Of a stretch of DNA of 64,000 nt, positions 17,164 to 24,739 are shown in pieces. The position numbers and the translations under genes were made by a program. The stretch comes from Streptomyces sp. NBC_00490 (GTDB lineage Bacteria; Actinomycetota; Actinomycetes; Streptomycetales; Streptomycetaceae): the NCBI RefSeq assembly GCF_036013645.1, contig NZ_CP107869.1, forward strand, positions 9,548,001 through 9,612,000, read 5' to 3'. The first letter of the stretch is position 1, and every line of letters begins with the position of its first letter. The notes beneath the pieces were generated by a model. It was not told the origin of the DNA, did no database searches, and saw only the letters and a program-made list of their open reading frames with translations.

Positions 17164-18492
17164 ATGATGCGACGACGTACCGCCCTGCTCACCGGCTGCA
17201 CCGCACTCGTCCTGGCGCTCGGCTCGACCGCCTGCGGTGGCGGCGGCCCCGTCTCCGCAGGCGGCGGCGACCAGGCGTTCAGCGGCCAGACGGTCTCCGT
17301 GGCCGGCGTCTGGTCCGGCAGCGAACAGAAGAACTTCCAGAAGGTGCTGGACGCCTTCACCGAGAAGACCGGCGCCAAGACCCAGTTCGTCTCCACCGGC
17401 GACAACGTCTCCAACGTCGTCGGCAGCAAGATCGAGGGCGGCAACGCCCCCGACGTGGTGATGGTCCCGCAGGTCGGCGTGCTCCAGCAGTTCGCCCGGA
17501 AGGGCTGGCTCAAGCCGCTGTCCCCGGCCACCCGCAAGTCCGTCGACGCCAACTACGCGAACGTGTGGAAGAACTACGGCAGCGTCGACGGCACCCTCTA
17601 CGGCCTGTACTTCAAGGCCGCCCACAAGTCGACCGTCTGGTACAGCCCCGACGCCCTCGACCAGGCCGGCGTCCAGCCGCCGAAGACATACGACGCGATG
17701 CTGAAGGCCGGGCGGACCGTCTCCGACTCGGGCCTCGCCGCCTTCTCCGTCGCGGGCCAGGACGGCTGGACGCTCACCGACTGGTTCGAGAACGTCTACC
17801 TCTCCCAGGCCGGACCCGACAAGTACGACGCCCTCGCGGCGCACCGGCTGAAGTGGACCGACCAGAGCGTCGTCGACGCGCTCACCACACTCGGCAAGCT
17901 CTTCAAGGACAAGCAGCTCCTGGCGGGCGGACAGCAGGGCGCCCTCAACACCGACTTCCCGGGCTCCGTCGAGAAGGTCTTCGGACCCGAACCCGACGCC
18001 GGCATGGTCTACGAGGGCGACTTCGTCGCCGGTGTCGCCAAGGACCAGTTCGGCCGGAAGATCGGCGAGGACGCCGACTTCTTCCCGTTCCCGCCCGTCG
18101 GCGCCGGCGAGGCACCCGTGGTCAGCGGCGGCGACGCGGCCGTCGTCCTCAAGGACGGCAAGAACACCAAGGCCGGCATGGCCCTCCTGGAGTACCTGGC
18201 GAGTCCCGAGGCAGCCGCCGTGTGGGCGAAGACGGGCGGCTTCCTCTCCCCGAACAAGGGGCTCGACCTCGCCTCCTACGGCGACGACGTCACCCGTACC
18301 ACCGCCAAGTCCCTCATAGCCGCCGGGGATTCGGTCCGCTTCGACATGTCCGACCAGGCACCGGCCGCGTTCGGCGGGACCAAGGGCGCGGGCGAGTGGA
18401 AGATCCTCCAGGACTTCCTGCGCGACCCGTCCGACCCCAAGAAGACCGCGGCACAGCTGGAGACCGCCGCGGCCAAGGCCTACAAGGACTGA
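17164..18492 (+). CDS. Alpha-glucoside ABC transporter substrate-binding lipoprotein (AglE-like)
   Basis: A 442-residue binding protein with lipoprotein signal MMRRRTALLTGCTALVLALG followed by STAC (lipidated Cys about residue 24) and a Gly-rich linker. The body has the AglE/solute-binding pattern (VAGVWSGSEQKNFQKVLDAF, GNAPDVVMVPQVG, DADFFPFPPVG). It lies between the GH13 enzyme and the two permease genes with gaps of 52 and 5 bases, consistent with one operon. It probably delivers maltose-type or other alpha-glucosides to the permease pair. Confidence 0.92.
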   Translation: MMRRRTALLTGCTALVLALGSTACGGGGPVSAGGGDQAFSGQTVSVAGVWSGSEQKNFQKVLDAFTEKTGAKTQFVSTGDNVSNVVGSKIEGGNAPDVVMVPQVGVLQQFARKGWLKPLSPATRKSVDANYANVWKNYGSVDGTLYGLYFKAAHKSTVWYSPDALDQAGVQPPKTYDAMLKAGRTVSDSGLAAFSVAGQDGWTLTDWFENVYLSQAGPDKYDALAAHRLKWTDQSVVDALTTLGKLFKDKQLLAGGQQGALNTDFPGSVEKVFGPEPDAGMVYEGDFVAGVAKDQFGRKIGEDADFFPFPPVGAGEAPVVSGGDAAVVLKDGKNTKAGMALLEYLASPEAAAVWAKTGGFLSPNKGLDLASYGDDVTRTTAKSLIAAGDSVRFDMSDQAPAAFGGTKGAGEWKILQDFLRDPSDPKKTAAQLETAAAKAYKD

Positions 18493-18497
18493 TCGCG

Positions 18498-19856
18498 ATG
18501 ACCGCCACGCTCACGAAGGCGGTCGGTCCCCCCGCCGCCGGAACCGTCGCCCACAAGCGGCGCGCCCGGCGGCGGGGGCGGACCATCGCCCTCCTCTTCG
18601 TCCTCCCCGCGCTGCTCCTGCTCGGCGCCCTCGTCCTCTACCCCGTGCTGTTCACCGTCGGCCGCAGCTTCTTCGACGCCTCCGGGACCAGCTTCGTGGG
18701 CGGTGACAACTACACCGAGATGTTCCGCGACCCGGCCACCCTCACAGCACTCCGCAACACGATCATCTGGGTCGTCGTGGCCCCCGCCCTGCTGACGGGC
18801 CTGGGACTGATCCTCGCCGTACTCGTGGAGAAGGTCCGCTGGGCCACCGCGTTCAAACTGCTGCTGTTCATGCCCATGGCCGTCTCCTTCCTGGCGGCCG
18901 GCATCATCTTCCGCCTGGCCTACGACGAGGACCCGGACAAGGGCGTCCTGAACGCGGCGGTGGTCGGCATCCACGACGCCTTCCAGGGCACCTCCTCCTA
19001 CCCGACCGCCCGCGCCCGCGACGGGCAGGGCCTGACCCAGGGCACCGACGGCTCCTACCGCACGAGCAGCAGCGTCTCACCGGGCGACACGCTCTCTCTC
19101 GGCCTGGTCGGCGTGGCACCCAAGGAACTGCCCCAGGAAGCGCGGCCCGCCCAGGAGGCCGCCGCCCGCCAAGCGGGCGCGGACGAACTGCGCGGCGTCG
19201 TCTATCTCGACTTCACGCGCGGCGGGGGAGGCAAGCAGGGGGTGGTCGACGCCCGGGAGAGCGGACTGCCGCAGATGCGGGTCGAGGCGGTGCGCGACGG
19301 GAAGACGATCGCGAGCACGACCACCGCCGCCGACGGCTCCTTCCGCTTCACCGGCCTGGACGCGGGCTCGTACACCGTCACGCTCCCCAGCTCCAACTTC
19401 GCCCCGCCCTACGAAGGCATCTCCTGGCTCGGCCCGGCACTCGTCACCCCGGCGATCATCGGCGCCTACCTGTGGATCTGGACCGGCTTCGCGATGGTCC
19501 TCATCGGCGCCGGCCTCTCGACGCTGCCCCGGGACGCGCTGGAGGCGGCCCGGATGGACGGCGCCAACGAGTGGCAGATCTTCCGGCGGATCACCGTGCC
19601 CCTGCTCGCGCCCGTGCTCACCGTGGTCTTCGTGACCCTCGTCATCAACGTGATGAAGGTGTTCGACCTCGTCTACATCATCGCGCCAGGACCCGTACAG
19701 GAGGACGCCACCGTGCTGGCCACCCAGATGTGGCTCGTGTCCTTCGGCGGCGGCAACGACCAGGGGCTCGGCAGTGCCCTCGGGGTCCTGCTCCTGCTCC
19801 TGGTGATCCCCGCCATGGTCTTCAACGTCCGCCGCTTCCGAGGGAGTCAGCGATGA
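18498..19856 (+). CDS. ABC transporter permease (AglF-like) with extracellular SdrD-B-like insert
   Basis: A 452-residue permease, about 150 residues longer than usual MalF/AglF proteins. Helices 1-3 lie within residues 31-140 and helices 4-6 follow from about residue 311, with the EAA loop LEAARMDGANEWQIFRRITV. The extra part, about residues 155-305, is hydrophilic; its second half (VYLDF, then DARESGLPQMRVEAVRDGKT, TTAADGSFRFTGLDAGSYTV) resembles a collagen-binding or SdrD B-type beta-sandwich. By topology it is outside the cell between core helices 3 and 4. The stop overlaps the next start (ATGA). Confidence 0.9.
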   Translation: MTATLTKAVGPPAAGTVAHKRRARRRGRTIALLFVLPALLLLGALVLYPVLFTVGRSFFDASGTSFVGGDNYTEMFRDPATLTALRNTIIWVVVAPALLTGLGLILAVLVEKVRWATAFKLLLFMPMAVSFLAAGIIFRLAYDEDPDKGVLNAAVVGIHDAFQGTSSYPTARARDGQGLTQGTDGSYRTSSSVSPGDTLSLGLVGVAPKELPQEARPAQEAAARQAGADELRGVVYLDFTRGGGGKQGVVDARESGLPQMRVEAVRDGKTIASTTTAADGSFRFTGLDAGSYTVTLPSSNFAPPYEGISWLGPALVTPAIIGAYLWIWTGFAMVLIGAGLSTLPRDALEAARMDGANEWQIFRRITVPLLAPVLTVVFVTLVINVMKVFDLVYIIAPGPVQEDATVLATQMWLVSFGGGNDQGLGSALGVLLLLLVIPAMVFNVRRFRGSQR

Positions 19857-20698
19857 ACCTCAGTGCGCTTCGGCGCGGGTTCGCCAACAGCGCGGTCCAG
19901 GCCGTCCTCGTGGTCGTCGGACTGATCTGGCTCACCCCGCTCGCGGGACTGCTCCTGTCGTCCCTGCGGTCCACGCAGGACACGGCCAAAGGCGGCTGGT
20001 GGACGACGTTCGCCAGCCCGGGGCAGCTGTCCTTCGACAACTACGCGGCGCTGCTGGAGAACTCCGGGATCACGCGGGCGTTCTGGAACACCGTGCTGAT
20101 CTCGGTGCCGACGACGGTGCTCGTCGTGGTGATCGCCGCGCTCGCCGGATACGCCTTCGCGTGGCTGGACTTCCCCGGCCGCGACGCGCTCTTCCTGCTC
20201 GTCGTCGCCCTGCTGGTGGTGCCGGTGCAGATCGGCCTGCTGCCCGTGGCCAAACTCTTCGGCCAGCTGGGGCTGTTCGGCACCATCCCCGGCGTCGTCC
20301 TCTTCCACGTCTCCTACGGCCTGCCCTTCGCGATCTTCCTGCTGCGGAACTACTTCGCCGAGATACCGCGGGAGATGCTGGAGGCCGCCCGCATGGACGG
20401 AGGCAGCGAGTGGCGCATCTTCATCCGGCTCGTCCTGCCGGTGGGGCGCCCCGCCCTCGCGAGCCTCGCCATCTTCCAGTTCCTGTGGGTGTGGAACGAC
20501 ATGCTGGTGGCGCTCCTCTTCGCGGACAGCTCGGCGCAGCCGCTGACCGTGGAACTCCAGTCGCAGATACGGCAGTTCGGCAGCAACATCGACGTCCTGG
20601 CGCCCGGCGCCTTCCTGTCCCTGATCGTGCCGGTGGTCGTGTTCTTCGCCTTCCAACGGCACTTCGTCCAGGGGGTGATGGCCGGGTCCGTGAAGTAG
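19853..20698 (+). CDS. Alpha-glucoside ABC transporter permease (AglG/MalG type)
   Basis: A 281-residue permease with six predicted helices and the EAA loop LEAARMDGGSEWRIFIRLVLP; it ends HFVQGVMAGSVK, as MalG-type subunits do. It overlaps the preceding permease gene by four bases. With the insert-bearing AglF-like protein it forms the import channel for alpha-glucosides; the ATPase must come from elsewhere in the genome. Confidence 0.93.
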   Translation: MNLSALRRGFANSAVQAVLVVVGLIWLTPLAGLLLSSLRSTQDTAKGGWWTTFASPGQLSFDNYAALLENSGITRAFWNTVLISVPTTVLVVVIAALAGYAFAWLDFPGRDALFLLVVALLVVPVQIGLLPVAKLFGQLGLFGTIPGVVLFHVSYGLPFAIFLLRNYFAEIPREMLEAARMDGGSEWRIFIRLVLPVGRPALASLAIFQFLWVWNDMLVALLFADSSAQPLTVELQSQIRQFGSNIDVLAPGAFLSLIVPVVVFFAFQRHFVQGVMAGSVK

Positions 20699-20737
20699 TG
20701 GGCCAGTCGGCCGCACACCGCGAAGCGTGATCGTCAG

Positions 20738-21527
20738 GTGGGCGATCCGGCGGCTCTGCGTATGGGCGTGCTCTGGTTCGTCCTCGGGGCCGCGGGCGCC
20801 TTCGTGCTCGCTCTGCCGGTCGCCCTGTGGTTCGACGCGCTGCGCGCGATCTCCCTCAACGCGCCGTCGGGCACCCACGTCTCCGGTGTCTCGGTCCCGC
20901 TCGCCGTCGTCGGGGTGGTCGCGGGGATGCTCCTGGTGGGCCTGGGACTTCCGGTGGGCGCCCACCATCTCGACGGCTACCGGGCCGCACAGGGCGGCGG
21001 CGGATGGGCACTGGCGACCGGCGTCGCCGTCTTCACCCTGGGCGTCGCCGTCGCGTCGCGCGGCTGGGTGGCGGCGGACCGCGTCGGCTGGGTGGTGACG
21101 GACTACGAGCCGCCGGAGCCGTGGGGCTGGGGGCAGTGGATCCTCTACTACGCCGACCTCTGGCTGCCCGGCCTCCTGGTCATGCTCTCGATGCTGCTGG
21201 TGTGGTCGGCCGTCCGCGCCCAGCGCCGCAGTACCGCGAGCGCCGCCACCCGGGACCGGCTGCTGACCGAAGGGCTGCGGAAAGCGAGCTGCGCATCCAC
21301 CACTCCAGCGACGACTCCGGCGGGCGGCGCGTCGCGGGGCCACCGCCACGGTCACCTACGTCGACGCCGCCGGCACGCGCCGCTGGGTCACGCGCAAGTA
21401 CAGCGACGCGTCCGTGCTCGTCCAGGGTGGCGCGGTGCGGGTCCTCCACAACCCTGCCCGCCCGGACGACGACGACTCGGTCTTCGTGAGCTTCCTGCGG
21501 GAACCGGCCGCCCTCGACTGGGTCTGA
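20738..21527 (+). pseudogene. DUF3592-like membrane protein gene, frameshifted
   Basis: The frame starting at 20738 encodes about 185 sensible residues: a membrane helix (LWFVLGAAGAFVLALPVALW), two more helices and a further one at LWLPGLLVMLSMLLVWSAV. After LLTEGLR near 21290 the meaning moves to the next frame (ESELRIHHSSDDSGGRRV) and near 21340 to the third (ATVTYVDAAGTRRWVTRKYS to a stop at 21527 after AALDWV). Joined, the three pieces make a normal DUF3592-type protein. Two one-base losses within 60 bases, or sequencing errors, would explain this. Function unknown; it trails the alpha-glucoside operon. Confidence 0.6.
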
Positions 21528-21644
21528 TGTCGCCCGCCTCACCCGGGAGTTGGGCCGTCGGCACCCCCACCCCCGTGCCGCCCGCTCACCCGCTCAACGG
21601 TATTCATGTGGCTCACAGGCGTAGGCCGGCAATGGTGTGCGCGG

Positions 21645-22313
21645 TCAGTCGTTCGAGCGGTCGGCGGTGACCTTGCCGGAGTCGGGGTTGACGCGCCATT
21701 CGCTGCCGGTGCCGTCGGGGGCGGTGGTGTCGGCGTCCCAGGCGGGCTCCCTGCTCTCCTCGTCCAGGTCGACGGAGGTCACCGTGCCCTTGGCGGCGGC
21801 GGCCTCGGCGGCCTCCGCGGCGCTGACGGAGGTGCCCTTCAGGGCGGCACGGATCCGCGCGGTCTCGGCGGCGTCGTCACCGTCCTCGTCCTTCTCGGTG
21901 TGCGAGCCGAGGACCTTGCCGTCGGCCGGGGCCACCTGGACGCTGTGCCAGGTACCGCCGCCGGCCAGCACATCGACCTCCCACACATGGGCCGTGCCCT
22001 CGTCGTCCAGGTCGGCCGAGACCGCCGTACCGCTCGTGTGCCGCAGCGCCGCCCTGATCGCGTCCGCGGCCGTGATCTGTCCGGCCTTCGCCGCGGCGGA
22101 GTTCTCGGCCTTGTCCTCGGCCGACCCGTCCGTGGGGCGGGCGGACGGGTCCGCGTCCTGGGCGGTGCCATCGGTGTCGTCGGCGTCGTTCGTCACCGCC
22201 ACGGTCTTCTTCGCCGGCCCTTCGTCGTCGCCCGAGACCGCGAGGGCGGCCGCGGTACCGCCGCCGACCAGAGCGACGGCCGCGGCGGCGGCGATGACGG
22301 TGTTGCGCTTCAT
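21645..22313 (-). CDS. PepSY domain protein, exported
   Basis: A 222-residue protein with an N-terminal signal or anchor (VIAAAAAVALVGGGTAAALA), an acidic Ala/Asp-rich linker and two PepSY repeats (ITAADAIRAALRHTSGTAVS..WEVDVL and SVSAAEAAEAAAAKGTVTSV..WRVNPDSG). PepSY domains are thought to inhibit proteases or modulate envelope signalling. Start ATG 22313 is preceded by GGAGGAA. It is divergent from a two-component system with a repeat-rich promoter between them, suggesting that it is a target of, or an accessory to, that system. Confidence 0.85.
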   Translation of the reverse strand: MKRNTVIAAAAAVALVGGGTAAALAVSGDDEGPAKKTVAVTNDADDTDGTAQDADPSARPTDGSAEDKAENSAAAKAGQITAADAIRAALRHTSGTAVSADLDDEGTAHVWEVDVLAGGGTWHSVQVAPADGKVLGSHTEKDEDGDDAAETARIRAALKGTSVSAAEAAEAAAAKGTVTSVDLDEESREPAWDADTTAPDGTGSEWRVNPDSGKVTADRSND

Positions 22314-22424
22314 GGGTTCCTCCAGGATGCGAACGGCTGCAACGAATGACAGAGGTCTTTGTCGATCGCGGTCGGTTTGTCCGCCTCGTCCGCTGTCGAC
22401 GGGACCCAATCTGGCCGACCGACA

Positions 22425-22462
22425 CTGAAGCGGAGCTGAAGCCCCCTGAAGGCCGCTTCAGG
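22425..22462. promoter_or_regulatory. CTGAAGC repeat array, probable response-regulator binding site
   Basis: CTGAAGC occurs at 22425 and 22436, CTGAAGG at 22446, and the inverse GCTTCAG at 22455; the last two form a perfect inverted repeat CCTGAAG-GCCG-CTTCAGG (22445-22462). Spacings of 11 and 10 bp place the direct copies on one face of the helix, the usual layout of OmpR/PhoB-type sites. The array ends 22 bases upstream of the response-regulator start and faces the PepSY gene on the other side. Confidence 0.65.
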
Positions 22463-22484
22463 TTCGGTTTGCCAAGCTGAGCGC

Positions 22485-23153
22485 ATGCGTCTGTTGATCG
22501 TGGAAGATGAGAAGCGGCTCGCGCTGTCGCTGGCCAAGGGTCTGACGGCCGAGGGGTATGCCGTGGACGTCGTCCACGACGGGGCCGAGGGCCTGCACCG
22601 GGCGAGCGAGGGCGCCTACGACCTGGTGATCCTCGACATCATGCTGCCCGGCATGAACGGCTACCGGGTCTGCGCCGCCCTGCGGGCCGCCGGCCATGAC
22701 GTGCCCATCCTCATGCTCACCGCCAAGGACGGCGAGTACGACGAGGCGGAGGGCCTGGACACGGGTGCCGACGACTACCTCACCAAACCGTTCTCCTACG
22801 TCGTCCTCGTCGCCCGGGTGAAGGCGCTGCTCAGACGGCGCGGGCCTGCGGGCGGAGCCTCGCCCGTGCACACGGTCGGCGATCTGAAGGTCGACACCGG
22901 GGCCCGGCGGGTGTTCCTCGCCGAGGACGAGATCACCCTGACCACCAAGGAGTTCTCCGTCCTCGAGCAGCTCGTGATGAGATCCGGTGAGGTCGTGTCG
23001 AAGTCCGACATCCTGGAGCACGTCTGGGACTTCGCGTACGACGGCGACCCGAACATCGTCGAGGTCTACATCAGCACGCTGCGCCGCAAGCTCGGCCCGG
23101 CGCTCATCAAGACGGTACGCGGGGCCGGGTACCGGCTGGAGGCCCGCCCGTGA
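22485..23153 (+). CDS. OmpR/PhoB-type response regulator
   Basis: A 222-residue regulator: receiver domain with phosphoacceptor Asp in LVILDIMLPGMNGY (about residue 51), conserved Thr/Lys (MLTAKD, TKPFSYVVLVARVKALLRR), then a winged helix ending RRKLGPALIKTVRGAGYRLEA. It is co-transcribed with the kinase, overlapping it by GTGA. The CTGAAGC array directly upstream suggests autoregulation and control of the divergent PepSY gene. Confidence 0.95.
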   Translation: MRLLIVEDEKRLALSLAKGLTAEGYAVDVVHDGAEGLHRASEGAYDLVILDIMLPGMNGYRVCAALRAAGHDVPILMLTAKDGEYDEAEGLDTGADDYLTKPFSYVVLVARVKALLRRRGPAGGASPVHTVGDLKVDTGARRVFLAEDEITLTTKEFSVLEQLVMRSGEVVSKSDILEHVWDFAYDGDPNIVEVYISTLRRKLGPALIKTVRGAGYRLEARP

Positions 23154-24583
23154 AGCGCCGTCTCCGCTCCGTACGGGCGCGGGCCACCCTCGCCGCGACG
23201 GCCGTCGTCGCCATAGCACTGGTCGCGGCGGGCACCGCCGTAGTGCTCTCGCTGCGGTTCACCCTCACCGACAAGGCGGACGCCGAGGCCGACGCCGTCG
23301 CTCGTAACGCCGCCTCGGCGCTGACGAACGGGTTCGCGTACGACCAGCTGAACCTGCCGGACGGCGACGAGAACCCCGTCGAGGTCCTGGACCGGGACGA
23401 GAAGCCCGTCGCGGTCGGCGAGGACGTCGAGGGCATGAACGTGACCGCCGCCGCCTCGGACCGGCTGAACTCCGAGACCAACGACGACGCCGACGACAGA
23501 GCGGAGGGCGACCGGGAGACGGAGGACAACAACGCGCTCACCACCGGGAAGATCACCGACGAGACCTGGTACGGCGAGGGCACCGCGACCGTCGAGGGCA
23601 TCACGGCGAAGTACCGGTTCGCCGCGGTCGACGTGATCACGCCGGGAGGTGTCCCGCTCACCGTCTACGCCGGCGCTCCGCTGTCCATCGAGGAGGACGC
23701 CGTCGACGTCGCGCTGACGACGATGCTCATCGGGCTGCCGCTGCTGCTGCTGACCGTCAGCGGGGTGACGTACCTCGTCACCAGACGGGCGCTGCGCCCG
23801 GTCGAGGGCATCCGTGCCGAGATGGCCGCCATCATGGCCTCCGAGGACCTGTCACGGCGGGTCCCCGAGCCGGGCACCCACGACGAGATCGCCCGTCTGG
23901 CCGTCACGACGAACGAGACCCTCGCCGCCCTGGAGACCTCGGTCGCACGGCAGCGCGCGTTCGTCGCCGATGCCTCCCACGAGTTGCGCAGCCCCATCGC
24001 GTCCCTGCGCACCCAGCTCGAAGTGGGCGCCGCGCACCCGGAGTTGCTGGACCTGGACGGGGCGGTCGAGGACACCGTACGACTGCAGAGCCTCGCCGCC
24101 GACCTGCTGCTGCTCGCCCGCCTGGACGCGGGGGAGCGGCCCCCACCGGACGCCCGCTTCGACCTGGCGAGGGTGGTGGCGCAGGAAGTGGCCTCCCGGG
24201 ACGGAGTGACCCTCGACAGCGTCGCGTCCGTGGAGGTGAACGGCTCCCGCAGCCAGATCTGCCGTGTCCTCGGCAATCTCCTGGACAACGCCAGTCGGCA
24301 CGCTCGCGATCGCGTCACCGTCACCCTGCGCACGGCCGGCGACCAGGTGGTCCTCCAGGTCGCCGACGACGGTTCGGGCGTCCCGCTCGCCGACCGCGAC
24401 CGCATCTTCGAGCGCTTCGTCCGGCTCGACGAGTCCCGAGCCCGCGACGACGGCGGCGCCGGCCTGGGCCTCGCCATCGCGAAGGACATCGCCGTACGCC
24501 ACGGAGGCACATTGACCGTCAGTGACGCTCCCGGGGGAGGCGCCTTGTTCGAGCTGAGGCTGAGCCGGTCGGCTGGTGGGTGA
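23150..24583 (+). CDS. Sensor histidine kinase
   Basis: A 477-residue membrane kinase. It has a first helix at residues about 11-30, an acidic extracellular domain of about 150 residues (rich in Asp/Glu/Asn around residues 75-130), a second helix at TMLIGLPLLLLTVSGVTYLV, then HAMP, the H-box DASHELRSPIASLRTQ, N-box NLLDNASRHA and G-boxes DDGSGVP and GGAGLGLAIAKDI. The acidic sensor could bind cations or cationic compounds; this is inference. It is partner to the upstream regulator. Confidence 0.94.
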   Translation: MKRRLRSVRARATLAATAVVAIALVAAGTAVVLSLRFTLTDKADAEADAVARNAASALTNGFAYDQLNLPDGDENPVEVLDRDEKPVAVGEDVEGMNVTAAASDRLNSETNDDADDRAEGDRETEDNNALTTGKITDETWYGEGTATVEGITAKYRFAAVDVITPGGVPLTVYAGAPLSIEEDAVDVALTTMLIGLPLLLLTVSGVTYLVTRRALRPVEGIRAEMAAIMASEDLSRRVPEPGTHDEIARLAVTTNETLAALETSVARQRAFVADASHELRSPIASLRTQLEVGAAHPELLDLDGAVEDTVRLQSLAADLLLLARLDAGERPPPDARFDLARVVAQEVASRDGVTLDSVASVEVNGSRSQICRVLGNLLDNASRHARDRVTVTLRTAGDQVVLQVADDGSGVPLADRDRIFERFVRLDESRARDDGGAGLGLAIAKDIAVRHGGTLTVSDAPGGGALFELRLSRSAGG

Positions 24584-24739
24584 TCTCGCTGAACCGGCCG
24601 TCGCCTCCTCCGGCTCGCCCCTTTCGATCAACAAGCCGGGTGGAGTCCGGTCGGCTTGGCTGCACCGGGCATGGATTACGTAAGATCGTCATGGAAACGT
24701 CCCCGACGGCCGTGTGGCCATGGGGAGTTAGGTGGCGAT

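Noticed and set aside
15648..17552. A minus-strand frame of 634 codons opposite the GH13 gene
   Set aside because: Shadow frame; all conserved GH13 regions are on the plus strand.
24656..24739. An N-terminal extension of the LAL regulator from 24656
   Set aside because: The added 28 residues are not family-like and the GTG at 24740 has a better ribosome site and places the ATPase domain at the usual distance from the start.
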